Source: Bradyrhizobium sp. JYMT SZCCT0180
GTDB lineage: Bacteria; Pseudomonadota; Alphaproteobacteria; Rhizobiales; Xanthobacteraceae
Length of the DNA stretch: 64,000 nucleotides
Reading direction: 5' to 3'
Assembly (NCBI RefSeq): GCF_018130165.1
Contig: NZ_JAFCLZ010000006.1
Location: forward strand, 124,001 to 188,000
Below the pieces are notes generated by a model that saw only the letters and a program-made list of their open reading frames with translations, did not search any database and had not been told where the DNA came from. Each line of letters opens with the position of its first letter. Positions within the stretch are counted from its first letter, which is position 1. Below, piece by piece: positions 1 to 9,694 of this stretch. The translations under genes were made by a program, and so were the position numbers.

Positions 1-141
1 ATGGTCTAGCCCACTCTGCCGGTGAGCCGAAAGTGATTATACCATAATGTCCCAGAGCGGCAGTCACTTTTGATCAACCGTTTGTGTGTGCTGCAACGCC
101 CCGAGGTTGAAGAGTCACCACCGCAATAATGGACCAATTGC

Positions 142-159
142 AATTTCCATTCATGGACC
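142..159. promoter_or_regulatory. Shared 18-bp element, copy A (probable operator)
   Basis: The 18 bases AATTTCCATTCATGGACC recur as a perfect reverse complement at 4346-4363. The core is a dyad, TCCAT-TC-ATGGA. This copy lies about 75 bases before the SDR pseudogene start; the other lies between azoR and a decayed LysR gene. I infer a binding site for that LysR-type regulator or a relative. Confidence 0.5.
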
Positions 160-235
160 ATGGATGTCTGTCATGAGGTTTGTAAATGATTGCTCACCGA
201 GACGTCGAAAGTATCAAGGAACGGAAGGTTGATCA

Positions 236-979
236 TGAATTTGAATCTGAGCGGCAAGAGAGTGCTGGTGACGGGCGGCTCAAAGGCATCGGGATGGGCA
301 TCGCCACGGCGTTCGCCGCCGAGGGCGCGGAACTGATCCTTGTCTCGCGCGACATCGACGAGGGCGAGGCGAGTAAGAAGGTCGGTCGCCCGATCACGGC
401 CGTCAATCTCGACCTGTCGCAGCAAGGTGCGGCGGAGCAGCTAGGTGGGCGTTTTCCCGAATCGACATCCTGGTCAACAACGCTGGCGCGGTTCCCAGCG
501 GGTCGCTGTTCGACGTCGACGAAGCGCGGTGGCGCTCTGGGTGGGACCTAAAGGTGTTCGGCTACATTAACATGTGCCGCACCTTTTACCCGCTGATGGT
601 CGGTCGCGGCGGCGGGACGATCGTCAACATCGCCGGAATCGGCGCGATAGTCAAAAGCCCGGCGGCGATCTGTATCGCGGCCGGCACTGCGGCCATCATC
701 GTCATGAGCCAAACGCTCGGCAGTGGGAGCCACCGGGACAATATACGCGAGGTCGCGGTGAACCCCGGCCCCGTCGCAACCGAGCGGCTCAAGGCGGCCG
801 CCAGCGTCCAGGACACTCAGAAGTTTAATGCGGCCGCGTTGCTGCCCTGGGCACGCCCCGCAAGCGTGGAGGAGATCGGCGCGACAGTCGCGTTCCTCGC
901 CTCTCCAATGTCGTCCTACACCAGCGGTTCAGTGGTCACTGTCGACGGCGGACTGTCCGCGTCCGCCCCGGGCCTCTAA
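236..979 (+). pseudogene. Short-chain dehydrogenase/reductase, frameshifted
   Basis: The product would be a classical SDR (Rossmann-fold NAD(P)-dependent oxidoreductase) of about 248 residues. The ATG at 236 starts with the Rossmann strand and turn (LSGKRVLVTGGSK). One base is missing inside the TGGSKGIG glycine motif near 286, which shifts the frame to the one holding AFAAEGAELILVSRD. A second shift near 460 is needed to read DILVNNAGAVPSGSLFD, then VNIAGIGA, the NPGPVATERL loop and the C-terminal VDGG. The usual catalytic YxxxK is not evident; the region reads AICIAAGTAAII. Two indels make it a probable pseudogene. The shared 18-bp element lies upstream, linking it to azoR. The family is clear; the substrate is unknown. 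Confidence 0.75.
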
Positions 980-1273
980 CGCGTTTCTTAGAGGAGGATG
1001 CCTGCCATGGCTCTCGTCCGCTATCCCTATCCCGCGACGATGTCCGAGGGCGCGCGTTGCATCATGGCGATGGCGCCGCAAGCAAAATCCAGATACCGAC
1101 CTACTCGCGGGAGATGCTAGTTGCCCCGTATCGAAACCCGGGTTTGCTCGGTGGCTGGCGCTGCGCATATGCCGCCACCCCTTAAATTGTTAGGTAGCGG
1201 ACTTCTTCAATGAGATCCAAACGAACGTCCGGTTTGCGCCAGAAGCGACCCTACAGCCAGCGGTGCTGTTCAA

Positions 1274-2551
1274 CTAAAGAACCGGTCTGTACGCGGCCGT
1301 GTGGTGGCGCTTTCGCGCGACCAGCACACTGATGATGAGCACATTGAGAATGTTGGCACCGATGCCGACGGCGAACGCGGGCTCATAATGACCGAGACGA
1401 TCGTAGAGCAGGCCGGCGAGCCAGCTGCCGGCGGCCATGCCTCCGCCGCTGAACAGCAATAGTGTCGGGATTCTCCAGGAGGCTTCCGATGCTGGAAAAA
1501 GTTCACGCACTGCCAGGACATAAGCCGGTATGATGCCGGAAAAGCCGAGCCCGAAAGCGGCGGCCACCGTGAAAAGGCCGGCTTCGTTCTGTGTCAGCAG
1601 AAAGGCCGTCATCGATGCGGCCTGCCAGGCTGATCCGGTCAGGACGGTGGCGAGCCCGCCTATACGATCGGAGATCACGCCCCAGATTTGCCGGCTCAGA
1701 AACGCGGTGCCGAGCAATACCGACAGCATCAGGGCGCCCATCGATCGACTGATCCCGAGATCGCTGCAAAAGGCGACCAGGTGGCCCTGCGGCATCGCCA
1801 TGGGAATGCAGCACAGTATGGCGGCGCAGCACATCAACGCGAAAACGGCATTGGGCGGCCATCCGAGGACGCGCGCCTTGTTTGAACCGGCGCCGGACGC
1901 CGCCGCCGGTAGAACCACTTCGGGTGGCGTCCGGAAGTAAATTGCGGCCAGCGGAGCGACGACAACTATCTCGAGGAGCGCATACCACAGCATCGCCTGC
2001 CGCCAGCCGTAATTGGCAATCACTTGCTCGAATATCGGCGGCCAGAACGCTCCGGCGACATAGGTGCCGCTCGAGATCAGTGCCAGCGCCGAACCGCGCC
2101 GGCGGTCGAACCAGCGGCTGACGTAAATGTACAAGGGAGCGTTGATGCCGCCCAATCCGATCAGACCGATAAACAGTCCGTGGCCGATCCACAGCGGCCA
2201 GGGCGGCCCAAAGGTCGAGATGGAGAGGCCAAGGCCGATCATTAGCGAACCGAAGATCACCGTCGGGCGCGTGCCAACCCGCTCGGCTATTCGCGACATC
2301 AGGATGCCGCCGATTCCGGATCCGAGCCACGCCAGCGCGCCGGCAAGCGCTGGAACGGAACGCGACCCGTCAACCTCGCTGGCGATGTCCTTGAGCGCCA
2401 CCGCGGTGATCCATCCCGCGCCGAACGACATACCAAGGATCGCCAGCGCTACCGAGGCGACGGCCCACGAGGCCTTGGTTTCAACCGAATCTGAGGGCGA
2501 TGGCAACATCAGGCAGGAAATCCGATTGGCGAATCCTTTTACAGGCCGCAC
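1274..2551 (-). CDS. MFS transporter (monocarboxylate/OFA-like)
   Basis: An inner-membrane major facilitator protein of 425 residues with about twelve hydrophobic segments. The loop after segment 2 has the MFS signature (MSRIAERVGTRPTVIFG), and a charged SRWFDRRRG loop follows segment 4, a pattern common in OFA and monocarboxylate-type carriers. The first codon here is GTG; an ATG 14 codons in (about 2509) is an equally good start just before the first charged stretch. It stands alone on the minus strand, separated from the cupin gene by about 440 bases without a gene. An organic acid is the likeliest substrate from the family, but the sequence does not say which. Confidence 0.85.
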   Translation of the reverse strand: MRPVKGFANRISCLMLPSPSDSVETKASWAVASVALAILGMSFGAGWITAVALKDIASEVDGSRSVPALAGALAWLGSGIGGILMSRIAERVGTRPTVIFGSLMIGLGLSISTFGPPWPLWIGHGLFIGLIGLGGINAPLYIYVSRWFDRRRGSALALISSGTYVAGAFWPPIFEQVIANYGWRQAMLWYALLEIVVVAPLAAIYFRTPPEVVLPAAASGAGSNKARVLGWPPNAVFALMCCAAILCCIPMAMPQGHLVAFCSDLGISRSMGALMLSVLLGTAFLSRQIWGVISDRIGGLATVLTGSAWQAASMTAFLLTQNEAGLFTVAAAFGLGFSGIIPAYVLAVRELFPASEASWRIPTLLLFSGGGMAAGSWLAGLLYDRLGHYEPAFAVGIGANILNVLIISVLVARKRHHTAAYRPVL

Positions 2552-2990
2552 AAAAAATCACCACCCATGTCCACGTGGGGTCTGCTCTACATGTTGCATT
2601 GCAGTCATGATGTGCGCGCCGAAAAAGACAGGCGTCCCAACTCGTCATGACGGCCTTTGGCAGACATGTTCTTGAACGCGTTATTGAAGGTCCGCCGCGC
2701 CTCGACGCCAGAGATTTCGTTCCTCGAAGGTTGCGGCGACCGGGACGCCGTTCAGCTTGCGGAGGCGGTGGTCAGCGCCCTCGACATCCGCCTGCGCCGA
2801 GCCGGTTCCGCCAGCGAACGCGACGCTGATGCAGGCCACCCCACATTGTGCCGCACGAAGGCGTCCGGTCCGGAACAGGTCGGAGCGGCCACTGCCGTCG
2901 TTGGTAGATTGGTGCTGCCGCCGGCGAGCGCCCAGCCAGCTCTATTGCGAGGTCAACTTCACAGGCTGCCCGCGCTTTACTTTTCAAGAC
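2552..2990. other. Intergenic stretch without a convincing gene
   Basis: Open frames exist on both strands, but none gives a recognisable protein. No terminator, repeat or RNA structure stands out. It may be decayed coding sequence. Confidence 0.5.
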
Positions 2991-3512
2991 CTAGAGTGGG
3001 TATTGCGGCATCACTGTGCGTATCTCATCCGCAGTTAGGAACCGTAATCCATACTGCTCAAACATCTTGATGGTCTCCGTGAGGTCCGCATTCGCATAGG
3101 TCGCGGTATCGGCATCAGACGGCACCTCCATCTTCAATGCTGGAACGTCCATCTTGCCGACTGCCTCGAAGAAACCGCCAGGAGTGATAAAGCAGACCCA
3201 GTGGCCCTCATCAGAGGTTATAGAGAACGCATGAGCTTTTCCGCGAGGAAGAAACATGTATTCTCCGGCGGTCAATTGGAAGACTTCGCTCTCGACATAC
3301 ACAGTCATCTCACCCGACAAGATGTAGAACAGCTCGTCTTCCCGCGAATGGACATGCGGTGGCGGCTCGGTGCCTCGTCTCATCTTGATGACACTAACGT
3401 CAAACTCTCGGTTATTATCGGAAGCGCCCGCCATCTTGCTAGTAAGAATACCTTTGTACCACGTCGAATTGGCTAACGCAGGCGACCTCTTGTAGGCGTT
3501 CGGTGTACTCAA
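2991..3512 (-). CDS. Cupin-domain protein (quercetinase-like)
   Basis: A single-domain cupin of 173 residues. The first cupin motif is visible as PPPHVHSREDELFYILSG, supplying two His and a Glu as metal ligands. The second motif is PRGKAHAF, with the fourth ligand His. Related small cupins include quercetin 2,3-dioxygenase-like and isomerase-like enzymes, so a metal-dependent oxygenase or a binding role is possible. The N-terminus (MSTPNAYKRSPALANSTWYKG) is typical of this cytoplasmic family. It lies in the same orientation as azoR upstream but 120 bases away, so co-transcription is uncertain. The fold is secure; the reaction is not. Confidence 0.85.
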   Translation of the reverse strand: MSTPNAYKRSPALANSTWYKGILTSKMAGASDNNREFDVSVIKMRRGTEPPPHVHSREDELFYILSGEMTVYVESEVFQLTAGEYMFLPRGKAHAFSITSDEGHWVCFITPGGFFEAVGKMDVPALKMEVPSDADTATYANADLTETIKMFEQYGLRFLTADEIRTVMPQYPL

Positions 3513-3634
3513 GTGTTGTCCTTCCGGTTATGTGGCCTGGCCGCCCAAGGAGCGATCCAGCTTTTTAAATTGGAGCCGCAGGTTTATGAGCCAGCCTTAG
3601 CTGGCCTGCTTCGCTTGACACTCCGACGTCTGAG

Positions 3635-4252
3635 CTAGACGGCGCGAAGCGCAGCCGCGGCCTGCAAGGCGCCTTCGATCGATTTTTCGCGGTTCTCCGG
3701 ACCTAGGCGGGTGCCTTCGGCAACGATAAATTCGGGGTTGGCGATGCCCATGTAGCCGAATATCCAACTCAGATAGGCTACGAGATGCTCGCCGGGAGCG
3801 TTCGGTGTGCCGCTGCCGTACAGAAGACCGCGTGCCACCGCGATGATTACGCGCTTGTTGGCTGCGAGACCTTCGAGACCCTTTTCGCCGTATTGGAATG
3901 TCTTGCCGACGACCAGAATGCGGTCGATCCAGGCCTTGAGCTGGCTTGCGATGGTGAAATTGTACATCGCCGCGCCTAACACAACGACGTCGGCGGCGAG
4001 AAATTCGTTCAATGAGGTTTGCCCGGCGGCGAGATCATGCGTAGTCGCCGCGTCAGACTCGACGTCCTGTGCTGCGGCGAGATGAGAACCTGATAGGTGC
4101 CCCAGTGGATTGGCGGCAAGGTCGCGATAGGTGATCTCGAGGCCCGGCGTCACAGTCTTCAGGCGCTGAACGATGGCAGCGGACAGCTGCCGGCTAACCG
4201 AATGCGGTCCGAGCAGGCTGGAATCGAGATGGAGCAGTTTCATTGACGTCAT
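3635..4252 (-). CDS. azoR: FMN-dependent NADH:quinone/azo oxidoreductase
   Basis: A flavodoxin-fold AzoR/AcpD enzyme of about 205 residues, the usual length. It opens with the FMN-phosphate loop ([21 protein letters not shown]) and carries the [17 protein letters not shown] motif of the flavin pocket. The family reduces quinones and azo compounds with NADH, protecting against electrophilic aromatics. The start may be 4252 or the second ATG at 4243, which fits family alignments better. The promoter side carries the 18-bp element at 4346-4363, shared with the broken SDR gene, and faces a decayed LysR gene. That is the classic arrangement of a LysR regulator and its target. Confidence 0.88.
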   Translation of the reverse strand: MTSMKLLHLDSSLLGPHSVSRQLSAAIVQRLKTVTPGLEITYRDLAANPLGHLSGSHLAAAQDVESDAATTHDLAAGQTSLNEFLAADVVVLGAAMYNFTIASQLKAWIDRILVVGKTFQYGEKGLEGLAANKRVIIAVARGLLYGSGTPNAPGEHLVAYLSWIFGYMGIANPEFIVAEGTRLGPENREKSIEGALQAAAALRAV

Positions 4253-4345
4253 CCTCGTCGGCTAGCAACGGCATTTGTGCAGAGAATTTACAAATCGCCC
4301 GACACACGATCACTAAGTCACTATCAATCTCATGATTTCATCATA

Positions 4346-4363
4346 GGTCCATGAATGGAAATT
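4346..4363. promoter_or_regulatory. Shared 18-bp element, copy B (probable operator)
   Basis: Exact reverse complement of 142-159. It sits about 95 bases before azoR, between azoR and the LysR remnant. The right half is part of a second small palindrome, GGAAATTTCC (4358-4367). Confidence 0.5.
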
Positions 4364-4384
4364 TCCACTGGGTCATGATTGCGC

Positions 4385-4990
4385 TCGACCCGCCGCTACT
4401 TCACTGAAGCTGACTAGCGGGCTGCTTACCCGGCGGAAGATCGCAGAAATTCGACAACTGCTCGTGTTTCACGACCGAGGACTGGTGCTGGAGGACGAGC
4501 TTGCTCCCCGCTTCGCGCGCATGCCGCTGATCCCAGCGGCTGTTTCTGATCCCCCGTCACAGCGGCGTCCAAAGGTAAGCCGGCGCAGCTCGCCGATCAG
4601 GCATCGCGGCCGTTGATCCTCGCGCCTTCTCCTAACATAATGCGTACCGCGCTCGATCGCATTCGCGACAGCAACGCTCTCGCCGAACGTCGTGCTCGAA
4701 GCGGACGTTGTAGCAAACATCATTGCCGGCGTCGGCGGCTCGGTGCTTCCGAAGGGCGAATCTTTCCGACATGTCGGGCTACAATCTCAGCGAGCTCGAC
4801 GCGATCGAGCCGCCAGTCTATCTGACCTGCTCGATGATCTCGTCCGGACATTTTTTCCTTAGCCAACCGGCAGAGGCGGTGCGCGATTACCCAGCTCGCC
4901 GAGAACACCACCAAACGCAGGCGCCAAGCTCGAATGGACCGACGCCACGCGAGCGCAATTGCGGAACCCTACCCGCACTCGCGGCGGTAC
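4385..4990 (+). pseudogene. LysR-family regulator, heavily decayed
   Basis: No single frame is open, but three frames read together match a LysR regulator of the Nac/Cbl-like type. An N-terminal remnant reads RYFTEAD and then LLVFHDRGLVLEDEL. A middle segment, RPLILAPSPNIMRTALDRI near 4612-4668, resembles the substrate-domain strand that usually reads RPLILPSxPHxxR. NVVLEADVVANIIAGVGG followed by LPKGE (4690-4760) resembles the effector-binding crossover. EPPVYLTCSMISSGHF (about 4808-4860) resembles the C-terminal strand before the last helix. Most of the DNA-binding half appears deleted. Its position opposite azoR suggests it was azoR's own regulator. The family call rests on pattern recognition only. 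Confidence 0.45.
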
Positions 4991-5166
4991 TTTTTCGGTT
5001 GCCGGCTATGTGCCCTCTCCAAACTGCTTCTGGAGCGACCTACTCGTTAAGCGACGTAGGGCGCCTAACAGGGAACCGCCAGGATATATCAGAGGGTTCT
5101 CCAGATCTCTTTCGGTGACGCGTATTTGGCCACGACCACAAAGAAGGGTAGCCCCGCGGCTCTTGG

Positions 5167-6429
5167 TCATGCCGCCCGCTCCGGAAGGCCGTGGCGCCGC
5201 GCTAGCCTGTCGAGAACCCCAACCATCCGGTCGAGCGCGAGCGCCCACTCCGCTTCGTCGCGCGCATAGCACAGGCGGAAGTGCCCGCCGGAAGAGGGTC
5301 CAAATTGATAGCCAGGGCTCACCAGCACGCCAGCCTCGCACAATAGCGCCTCGGCGATGATGGGACCGGAAAGACCGAGTGCGGAAACATCCGGCCAGAC
5401 ATAGGCGGTGGCGGCCTGCGGCTGCAGCTTCAGCCAAGGAAGGCGACGAAGACTTTCGACCGTTAACGTCCTGAGCGCGGTGAATTCCGTCAATCGCTGA
5501 GCAAGCCAGTCTTGGTCATCCCGTAGCCAAGGTAGTAGAACATGCTGGGCGTAAGCGGGCGCGCGTAGCGCCATGATCGAGAGGACGTTTTCCACGCGGC
5601 TGATGATTTCTGAGGATGCCACGACGACCCCCAGCCTGTAACCGCTCAGCGATTCTGTCTTGCTTGGTCCGAGCAGCGTCACGGTGCGACCGAACATTTC
5701 GGGTTCGGCCGCGAGGTGCGGAAAGGTTCGCCCGTCATGAATGAGCCGAGCATAGAGTTCGTCGACGAGAACGGTGATGTCATAAGTATTCGCAAGCCGG
5801 GCGATCCGCGCAATGACTTCGGCCGAGAACACCGCTCCGGTTGGATTGTTCGGGTGCGAGAAAACCAGATGGCGCGCGCCTTTGCGCTTGAACTCCATCT
5901 CCAACACATCGAAATCCGGGCACGGTCCGTCCGCCGTGAAGCGCAGTGGGACATGCCCGATATCGGCCCCGAAAAAGCGCAAGATGCGTGCACTAAACAG
6001 ATAATCTGGGTCAATCAGGGCGACGCGATCGCCCTCCTCGATCAGGGAAGCCAGACTCGCAAACAGACCTGCCTGGGTGCCCGGCGTCAGGATCAGATGT
6101 TGTTGAGAGTCCAGCGGCAGATCGAGAAGGCCGCCGACGGATTCAGCAAGCACAGTGAGCACTTTGCTGTTGCCGCGATAGCCGGTATAGGCCAATGCAC
6201 CGTCGGCGGCGGCACGGGCGAACTGCTCGACGGCCCATGGCGGCGGCGGAAAACGCACGGTGTCGAAATGCGTGGTGTCGAGAAAATCGGGCGGCGCCTT
6301 TGCGAGCAGCGCGATGTCCGCGCGCCTAGCGCTGGTTCCGGCAATCGGAACGCGCTCGGGCAGTTCGAGACGCTGTAAGCGCGCCGGAGCCTGCGTGGAT
6401 TTCGAAAAGCGAGACTGTGACATTTCCAT
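5167..6429 (-). CDS. PLP-dependent class I/II aminotransferase
   Basis: A fold-type I aminotransferase of 420 residues, normal length. Visible landmarks are the cofactor/substrate motif HPNNPTGAVF, the cofactor Asp/Tyr region (VDELYARL), the Schiff-base Lys in LGPSKTESLSGYRLG and the C-terminal Arg in FRLCYARDE. It is the last gene of the leftward operon, 30 bases after the dehydratase-like gene. With a transporter and an amino-acid dehydratase upstream, a catabolic role on an imported amino acid is likely (inference). The exact amino donor cannot be read from the sequence. Confidence 0.88.
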   Translation of the reverse strand: MEMSQSRFSKSTQAPARLQRLELPERVPIAGTSARRADIALLAKAPPDFLDTTHFDTVRFPPPPWAVEQFARAAADGALAYTGYRGNSKVLTVLAESVGGLLDLPLDSQQHLILTPGTQAGLFASLASLIEEGDRVALIDPDYLFSARILRFFGADIGHVPLRFTADGPCPDFDVLEMEFKRKGARHLVFSHPNNPTGAVFSAEVIARIARLANTYDITVLVDELYARLIHDGRTFPHLAAEPEMFGRTVTLLGPSKTESLSGYRLGVVVASSEIISRVENVLSIMALRAPAYAQHVLLPWLRDDQDWLAQRLTEFTALRTLTVESLRRLPWLKLQPQAATAYVWPDVSALGLSGPIIAEALLCEAGVLVSPGYQFGPSSGGHFRLCYARDEAEWALALDRMVGVLDRLARRHGLPERAA

Positions 6430-6459
6430 CCTTACTTTTAAGGGTTGTGCGTATGAGAC

Positions 6460-7455
6460 TCAGGCCGCGACACGATTGCCGGCGGATTGCAGCGCCCGCA
6501 TGAACAGGCCGGTATCGACGTTGCCGCCGGACGCGACCACGACGGCAGTGCGGCCGCGCAGCGCCTCAGGGTTTGCCAGCAGTGCGGCAAGGCCGACGGC
6601 GCCACCCGGCTCCACCACCACCCGCAGTTCCTCATAGGCAAACCGCATCGCCTCCAGCACCTGCCGATCATCGGCGACCAGTACACGGGCCAATCGCTCT
6701 CGATTGATCGCGAAAGGAAGAACCGCTGGCGTCGGCGCCAGCAATGCGTCGCAGATCGAGCCGTCGAGCCGCGGGTTTTTCTCGCGTTGCCCGGAAGCGA
6801 GAGAGCGCTTCGTATCATTGAAGGCGAGCGGCTCGGCCGCCCAGACCTCCGCTCTTGAGCGGAACGCCTCGACCGCAAGGCAAGTGCCTGCGGCAAGACC
6901 GCCGCCACCGCAGGGCACCAGCACGACGTCCACATTCGTTCCCGATAGCGCCTGCAGCGCTTCGCCGGCCGCGGTGCCCTGTCCGGCAATCACGAAGGGA
7001 TCGTCGCCGGGCGGGATGATCGCCACCGGGTTTGCACCGGCGATACGCGCCGCAATCTTTTCGCGTTGCTCGGTGTGCCGGTCGTAAAGTACCACCTGCG
7101 CGCCCTGCGCCCGCGCTTTTGCAATTTTCACCGAAGGCGCATCATACGGCATGACGATGGTCGAGGTTATGCCGAGCATGCGCCCAACGGTCGCGACCGC
7201 CTGTCCGTGATTCCCGGTCGAATAGGCGACCACGCCTCCCGGATAGGCCTGGCGGTCCAGCCTCGACAGGCAATTATAGGCGCCGCGAAACTTGAACGCG
7301 CCGGAACGCTGCAGGTTTTCGCATTTGACAAAGACCTTGCCGCCTGCGCGGGCATCGAGTTCGTCTGAACGAAGCAACGGCGTGCGAATGGCGATGCCCT
7401 CCAGACGTTCGTGCGCGTCGAGAACGTCTGCCGGTTCGGGGCGTCTCAAATTCAT
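6460..7455 (-). CDS. Threonine/serine dehydratase-like PLP enzyme
   Basis: A fold-type II PLP enzyme of 331 residues, lacking a C-terminal ACT regulatory domain, so catabolic or hydroxy-aspartate-dehydratase-like rather than biosynthetic IlvA. The cofactor Lys is in SGAFKFRGAYN, followed by STGNHGQAVA and the glycine-rich phosphate loop PCGGGGLAAGT. The ATG at 7455 (MNLRRPEPADVLDAHERL) is chosen over longer in-frame starts because it leaves a 13-base gap to the ATPase gene and matches family N-termini. The operon position suggests it deaminates the amino acid carried by the adjacent ABC system. The substrate (Thr, Ser or 3-hydroxyaspartate) is undetermined. Confidence 0.87.
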   Translation of the reverse strand: MNLRRPEPADVLDAHERLEGIAIRTPLLRSDELDARAGGKVFVKCENLQRSGAFKFRGAYNCLSRLDRQAYPGGVVAYSTGNHGQAVATVGRMLGITSTIVMPYDAPSVKIAKARAQGAQVVLYDRHTEQREKIAARIAGANPVAIIPPGDDPFVIAGQGTAAGEALQALSGTNVDVVLVPCGGGGLAAGTCLAVEAFRSRAEVWAAEPLAFNDTKRSLASGQREKNPRLDGSICDALLAPTPAVLPFAINRERLARVLVADDRQVLEAMRFAYEELRVVVEPGGAVGLAALLANPEALRGRTAVVVASGGNVDTGLFMRALQSAGNRVAA

Positions 7456-7468
7456 AATCGGCTCTCTT

Positions 7469-8296
7469 TCATTGCGAGAGAATGCGGGAGAGGAAGAGCT
7501 TTGCGCGCTCCGCCCGCGGCTCATCAAAGAACTGCTGCGTCGGCGCGGTTTCGACGATCGCCCCCTTATCCATGAAGACCACCCGATCAGCGGCCTTGCG
7601 CGCAAACCCCATTTCATGAGTGACGACGATCATGGTCATGCCGTCCCGCGCCAATTCGAGCATGACGGCAAGCACCTCCCCGATCATTTCCGGATCGAGC
7701 GCGGAAGTCGGTTCGTCGAACAGCATCGCCACCGGATCCATCGCCAGCGCCCGCGCGATTGCGACGCGTTGCTGCTGCCCACCGGAAAGCTGTGCGGGAT
7801 AAGCGCCCTCCTTGTCCGGAAGACCAACCCGAGCGAGAAGCGCGCGCGCCTTGGCTTGCGCCTCCACCTTGCTACGCTTCAGAACATGAACCTGTGCGAG
7901 GCAGATGTTCTGCAACACGGTGAGATGCGGGTACAGTTCGAAATGCTGGGACACCATGCCGATGCGCGCCCGCAAACTCGTCATGTCGGAGGCGCGCTCG
8001 CCGACTCTGACCCCATCGACCACCAGCGCTCCGCGATCGAACCGCTCAAGGCCATTTACGCATTTGATCAGGGTGCTCTTGCCGGAGCCAGACGGTCCGC
8101 AAATCACCACGACCTCGCCGCGCTCCACAACGAGATCGCAGCCCTTGAGTACCTCGATTGGTCCGTAACTCTTGTAGAGCTTCGATATCTCGACCATCGG
8201 TTTGCGACCTTGGGAAATCGGAACGACGCGAACCGAGGCTGGCATTTCAACGATTTCTGCAGGCGTGCGAGAGGCTTGAATGTGCGCTTTGGTCAT
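7469..8296 (-). CDS. Polar amino-acid ABC transporter, ATP-binding subunit
   Basis: A GlnQ/ArtP-type ATPase of about 275 residues. It has Walker [11 protein letters not shown]-loop [13 protein letters not shown], signature LSGGQQQR, Walker [13 protein letters not shown] and the switch His in VVTHEMGFA. The ATG at 8296 overlaps the TGA of the permease gene as ATGA, so translational coupling is likely; starts at 8308 and 8350 also exist. About 34 residues precede the core domain ([12 protein letters not shown]), longer than usual, so the true start could lie further in. It energises import with the two permeases and the binding protein upstream. Confidence 0.92.
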   Translation of the reverse strand: MTKAHIQASRTPAEIVEMPASVRVVPISQGRKPMVEISKLYKSYGPIEVLKGCDLVVERGEVVVICGPSGSGKSTLIKCVNGLERFDRGALVVDGVRVGERASDMTSLRARIGMVSQHFELYPHLTVLQNICLAQVHVLKRSKVEAQAKARALLARVGLPDKEGAYPAQLSGGQQQRVAIARALAMDPVAMLFDEPTSALDPEMIGEVLAVMLELARDGMTMIVVTHEMGFARKAADRVVFMDKGAIVETAPTQQFFDEPRAERAKLFLSRILSQ

Positions 8297-8952
8297 GCAG
8301 GCCTCCATCGTGCGCTCAGCCTGCTTGCGGATGCCGCGCCGATTGAGCAAATGACGAAATAGACAAGAGCGGCGACCAGGTAGGTTTCGATCAACCGGTT
8401 ATCGCGGTTGGCGACAATGCTCGCGGAAGTCATGAAGTCGCGCAGCGAAATCACGTAGACGAGCGAGGTATCCTGGAACAGCACAACCGCCTGCGTGATC
8501 ATCAGCGGCAGCATATTGCGTAGCGCCTGCGGCAGAACAACAAGTCGCAGCGTCTGGAAATAGCCGAGGCCGCAAGCATAGGCTGCCTGCCACTGACCAG
8601 GCCGGATACTTTGCAGACCGGCCCGGAATATTTCAGAGTAATAGGCGGCCTCGAACAACACGAAGGCGATGACGACCGATTGCAGCGCGCTTACGGATCG
8701 GCCGAGCGCCAGCGGCACCAGAAAGTAGAACCAGAAGATCACGAGCACGAGCGGGATGGCCCGGAAGCCGTTGACGTAGCCGGCAGCAAGGATGGATAGC
8801 GCCTTCCAGCGCGACAGGCGTATTACGGCGAGCCCGAGCCCGAGTATGACGCCACCAAGCATCGCGACAGCAGTCAGAAAGAAGCTGAGGGCAAGGCCTT
8901 CGAGCAGGAATGGCAACGCACGTTGAATGACGCCGAAATCAAGCCCCGTCAT
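8293..8952 (-). CDS. Polar amino-acid ABC transporter, permease 2
   Basis: A HisM/GlnP-family permease of 219 residues with about five membrane segments. The cytoplasmic EAA loop reads [20 protein letters not shown], the docking site for the ATPase. It overlaps both neighbours by ATGA junctions (8949-8952 with permease 1, 8293-8296 with the ATPase), which fits obligate subunits made in fixed ratio. Confidence 0.92.
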   Translation of the reverse strand: MTGLDFGVIQRALPFLLEGLALSFFLTAVAMLGGVILGLGLAVIRLSRWKALSILAAGYVNGFRAIPLVLVIFWFYFLVPLALGRSVSALQSVVIAFVLFEAAYYSEIFRAGLQSIRPGQWQAAYACGLGYFQTLRLVVLPQALRNMLPLMITQAVVLFQDTSLVYVISLRDFMTSASIVANRDNRLIETYLVAALVYFVICSIGAASASRLSARWRPA

Positions 8953-9668
8953 GACGCGGCTCCCATGGTATCCGGCAAGGCTACCCGTCGTTCCAACGTG
9001 CGCATGAAGAAGGTCACTAGGAGTGCGATCACGAGATAGACGATCGTTGCGGCGGTGAAGGCTTCAAATCCCTGAAACGTGAAACTCTCGATTTGCCGGG
9101 TTTGCGCGGTCAGTTCGAAGACCCCGATTGTCAGCGCCAGCGCCGAATTCTTGAAAACGGTGAGAAAATCCGACGTCAGCGGCGGCAGCACGATCCGGAA
9201 GGCCTGCGGCAACAGCACCAGCCGATAAGCTTGCGCTGGGCTCATGCCGCTGGCGACTGCCGCCATCCGTTGGCCGCTAGACACCGCCGTGATGCCAGAT
9301 CCGACCTGAACCGCGACGCGGGCAGAGGTGAACAGGCCGAGCGCCAGCATCGATGTCCATAACTCTGGAAACGGCAGATCGCGCTTCAGCCAAAAGCCCC
9401 ATCCGCTGGGCAGCAGTTCTGGGACGACAAAAAACCACAGAAAGAGCTGAAGCAGCAGGGGAATATTGCGAAACATGCCGACATAGGTTGCAGCCAGCAT
9501 CCGTGGAATACGATGGGGCAATGTTCCGACGACCCCAACCAGGGTGCCGGCGATCAAGGCCAGGATCCATGCCGAGATCGAGATCACGAGCGTCAACTCC
9601 AGGCCGGAGGCAAGCCAGCCAAGGTAAGGCGGTTGGATCAGGATCGACCAGTTCCAGGAATAGTTCAT
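8949..9668 (-). CDS. Polar amino-acid ABC transporter, permease 1
   Basis: A second HisM/GlnP-family permease of 239 residues. It begins MNYSWNWSILIQPPYLGWL and has an EAA loop near AVASGMSPAQAYRLVLLPQA. A longer frame reaches 9770, but that extension is not family-like and overlaps the binding-protein gene. The ATG at 9668 leaves a 26-base gap after the binding protein. Paired with permease 2 it forms the transmembrane channel. Confidence 0.92.
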   Translation of the reverse strand: MNYSWNWSILIQPPYLGWLASGLELTLVISISAWILALIAGTLVGVVGTLPHRIPRMLAATYVGMFRNIPLLLQLFLWFFVVPELLPSGWGFWLKRDLPFPELWTSMLALGLFTSARVAVQVGSGITAVSSGQRMAAVASGMSPAQAYRLVLLPQAFRIVLPPLTSDFLTVFKNSALALTIGVFELTAQTRQIESFTFQGFEAFTAATIVYLVIALLVTFFMRTLERRVALPDTMGAAS

Positions 9669-9694
9669 GGCATGCACTCCGATGAACAAGGCTG

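Noticed and set aside
1001..1195. Possible small gene MALVRYPYPATMSEGARCI after the SDR remnant
   Set aside because: The frame breaks quickly and I could not place it in a family with confidence; it may be the start of a dead gene.
2657..3070. 137-residue plus-strand frame beside the cupin gene
   Set aside because: Overlaps the well-supported cupin gene on the other strand and has no family features.
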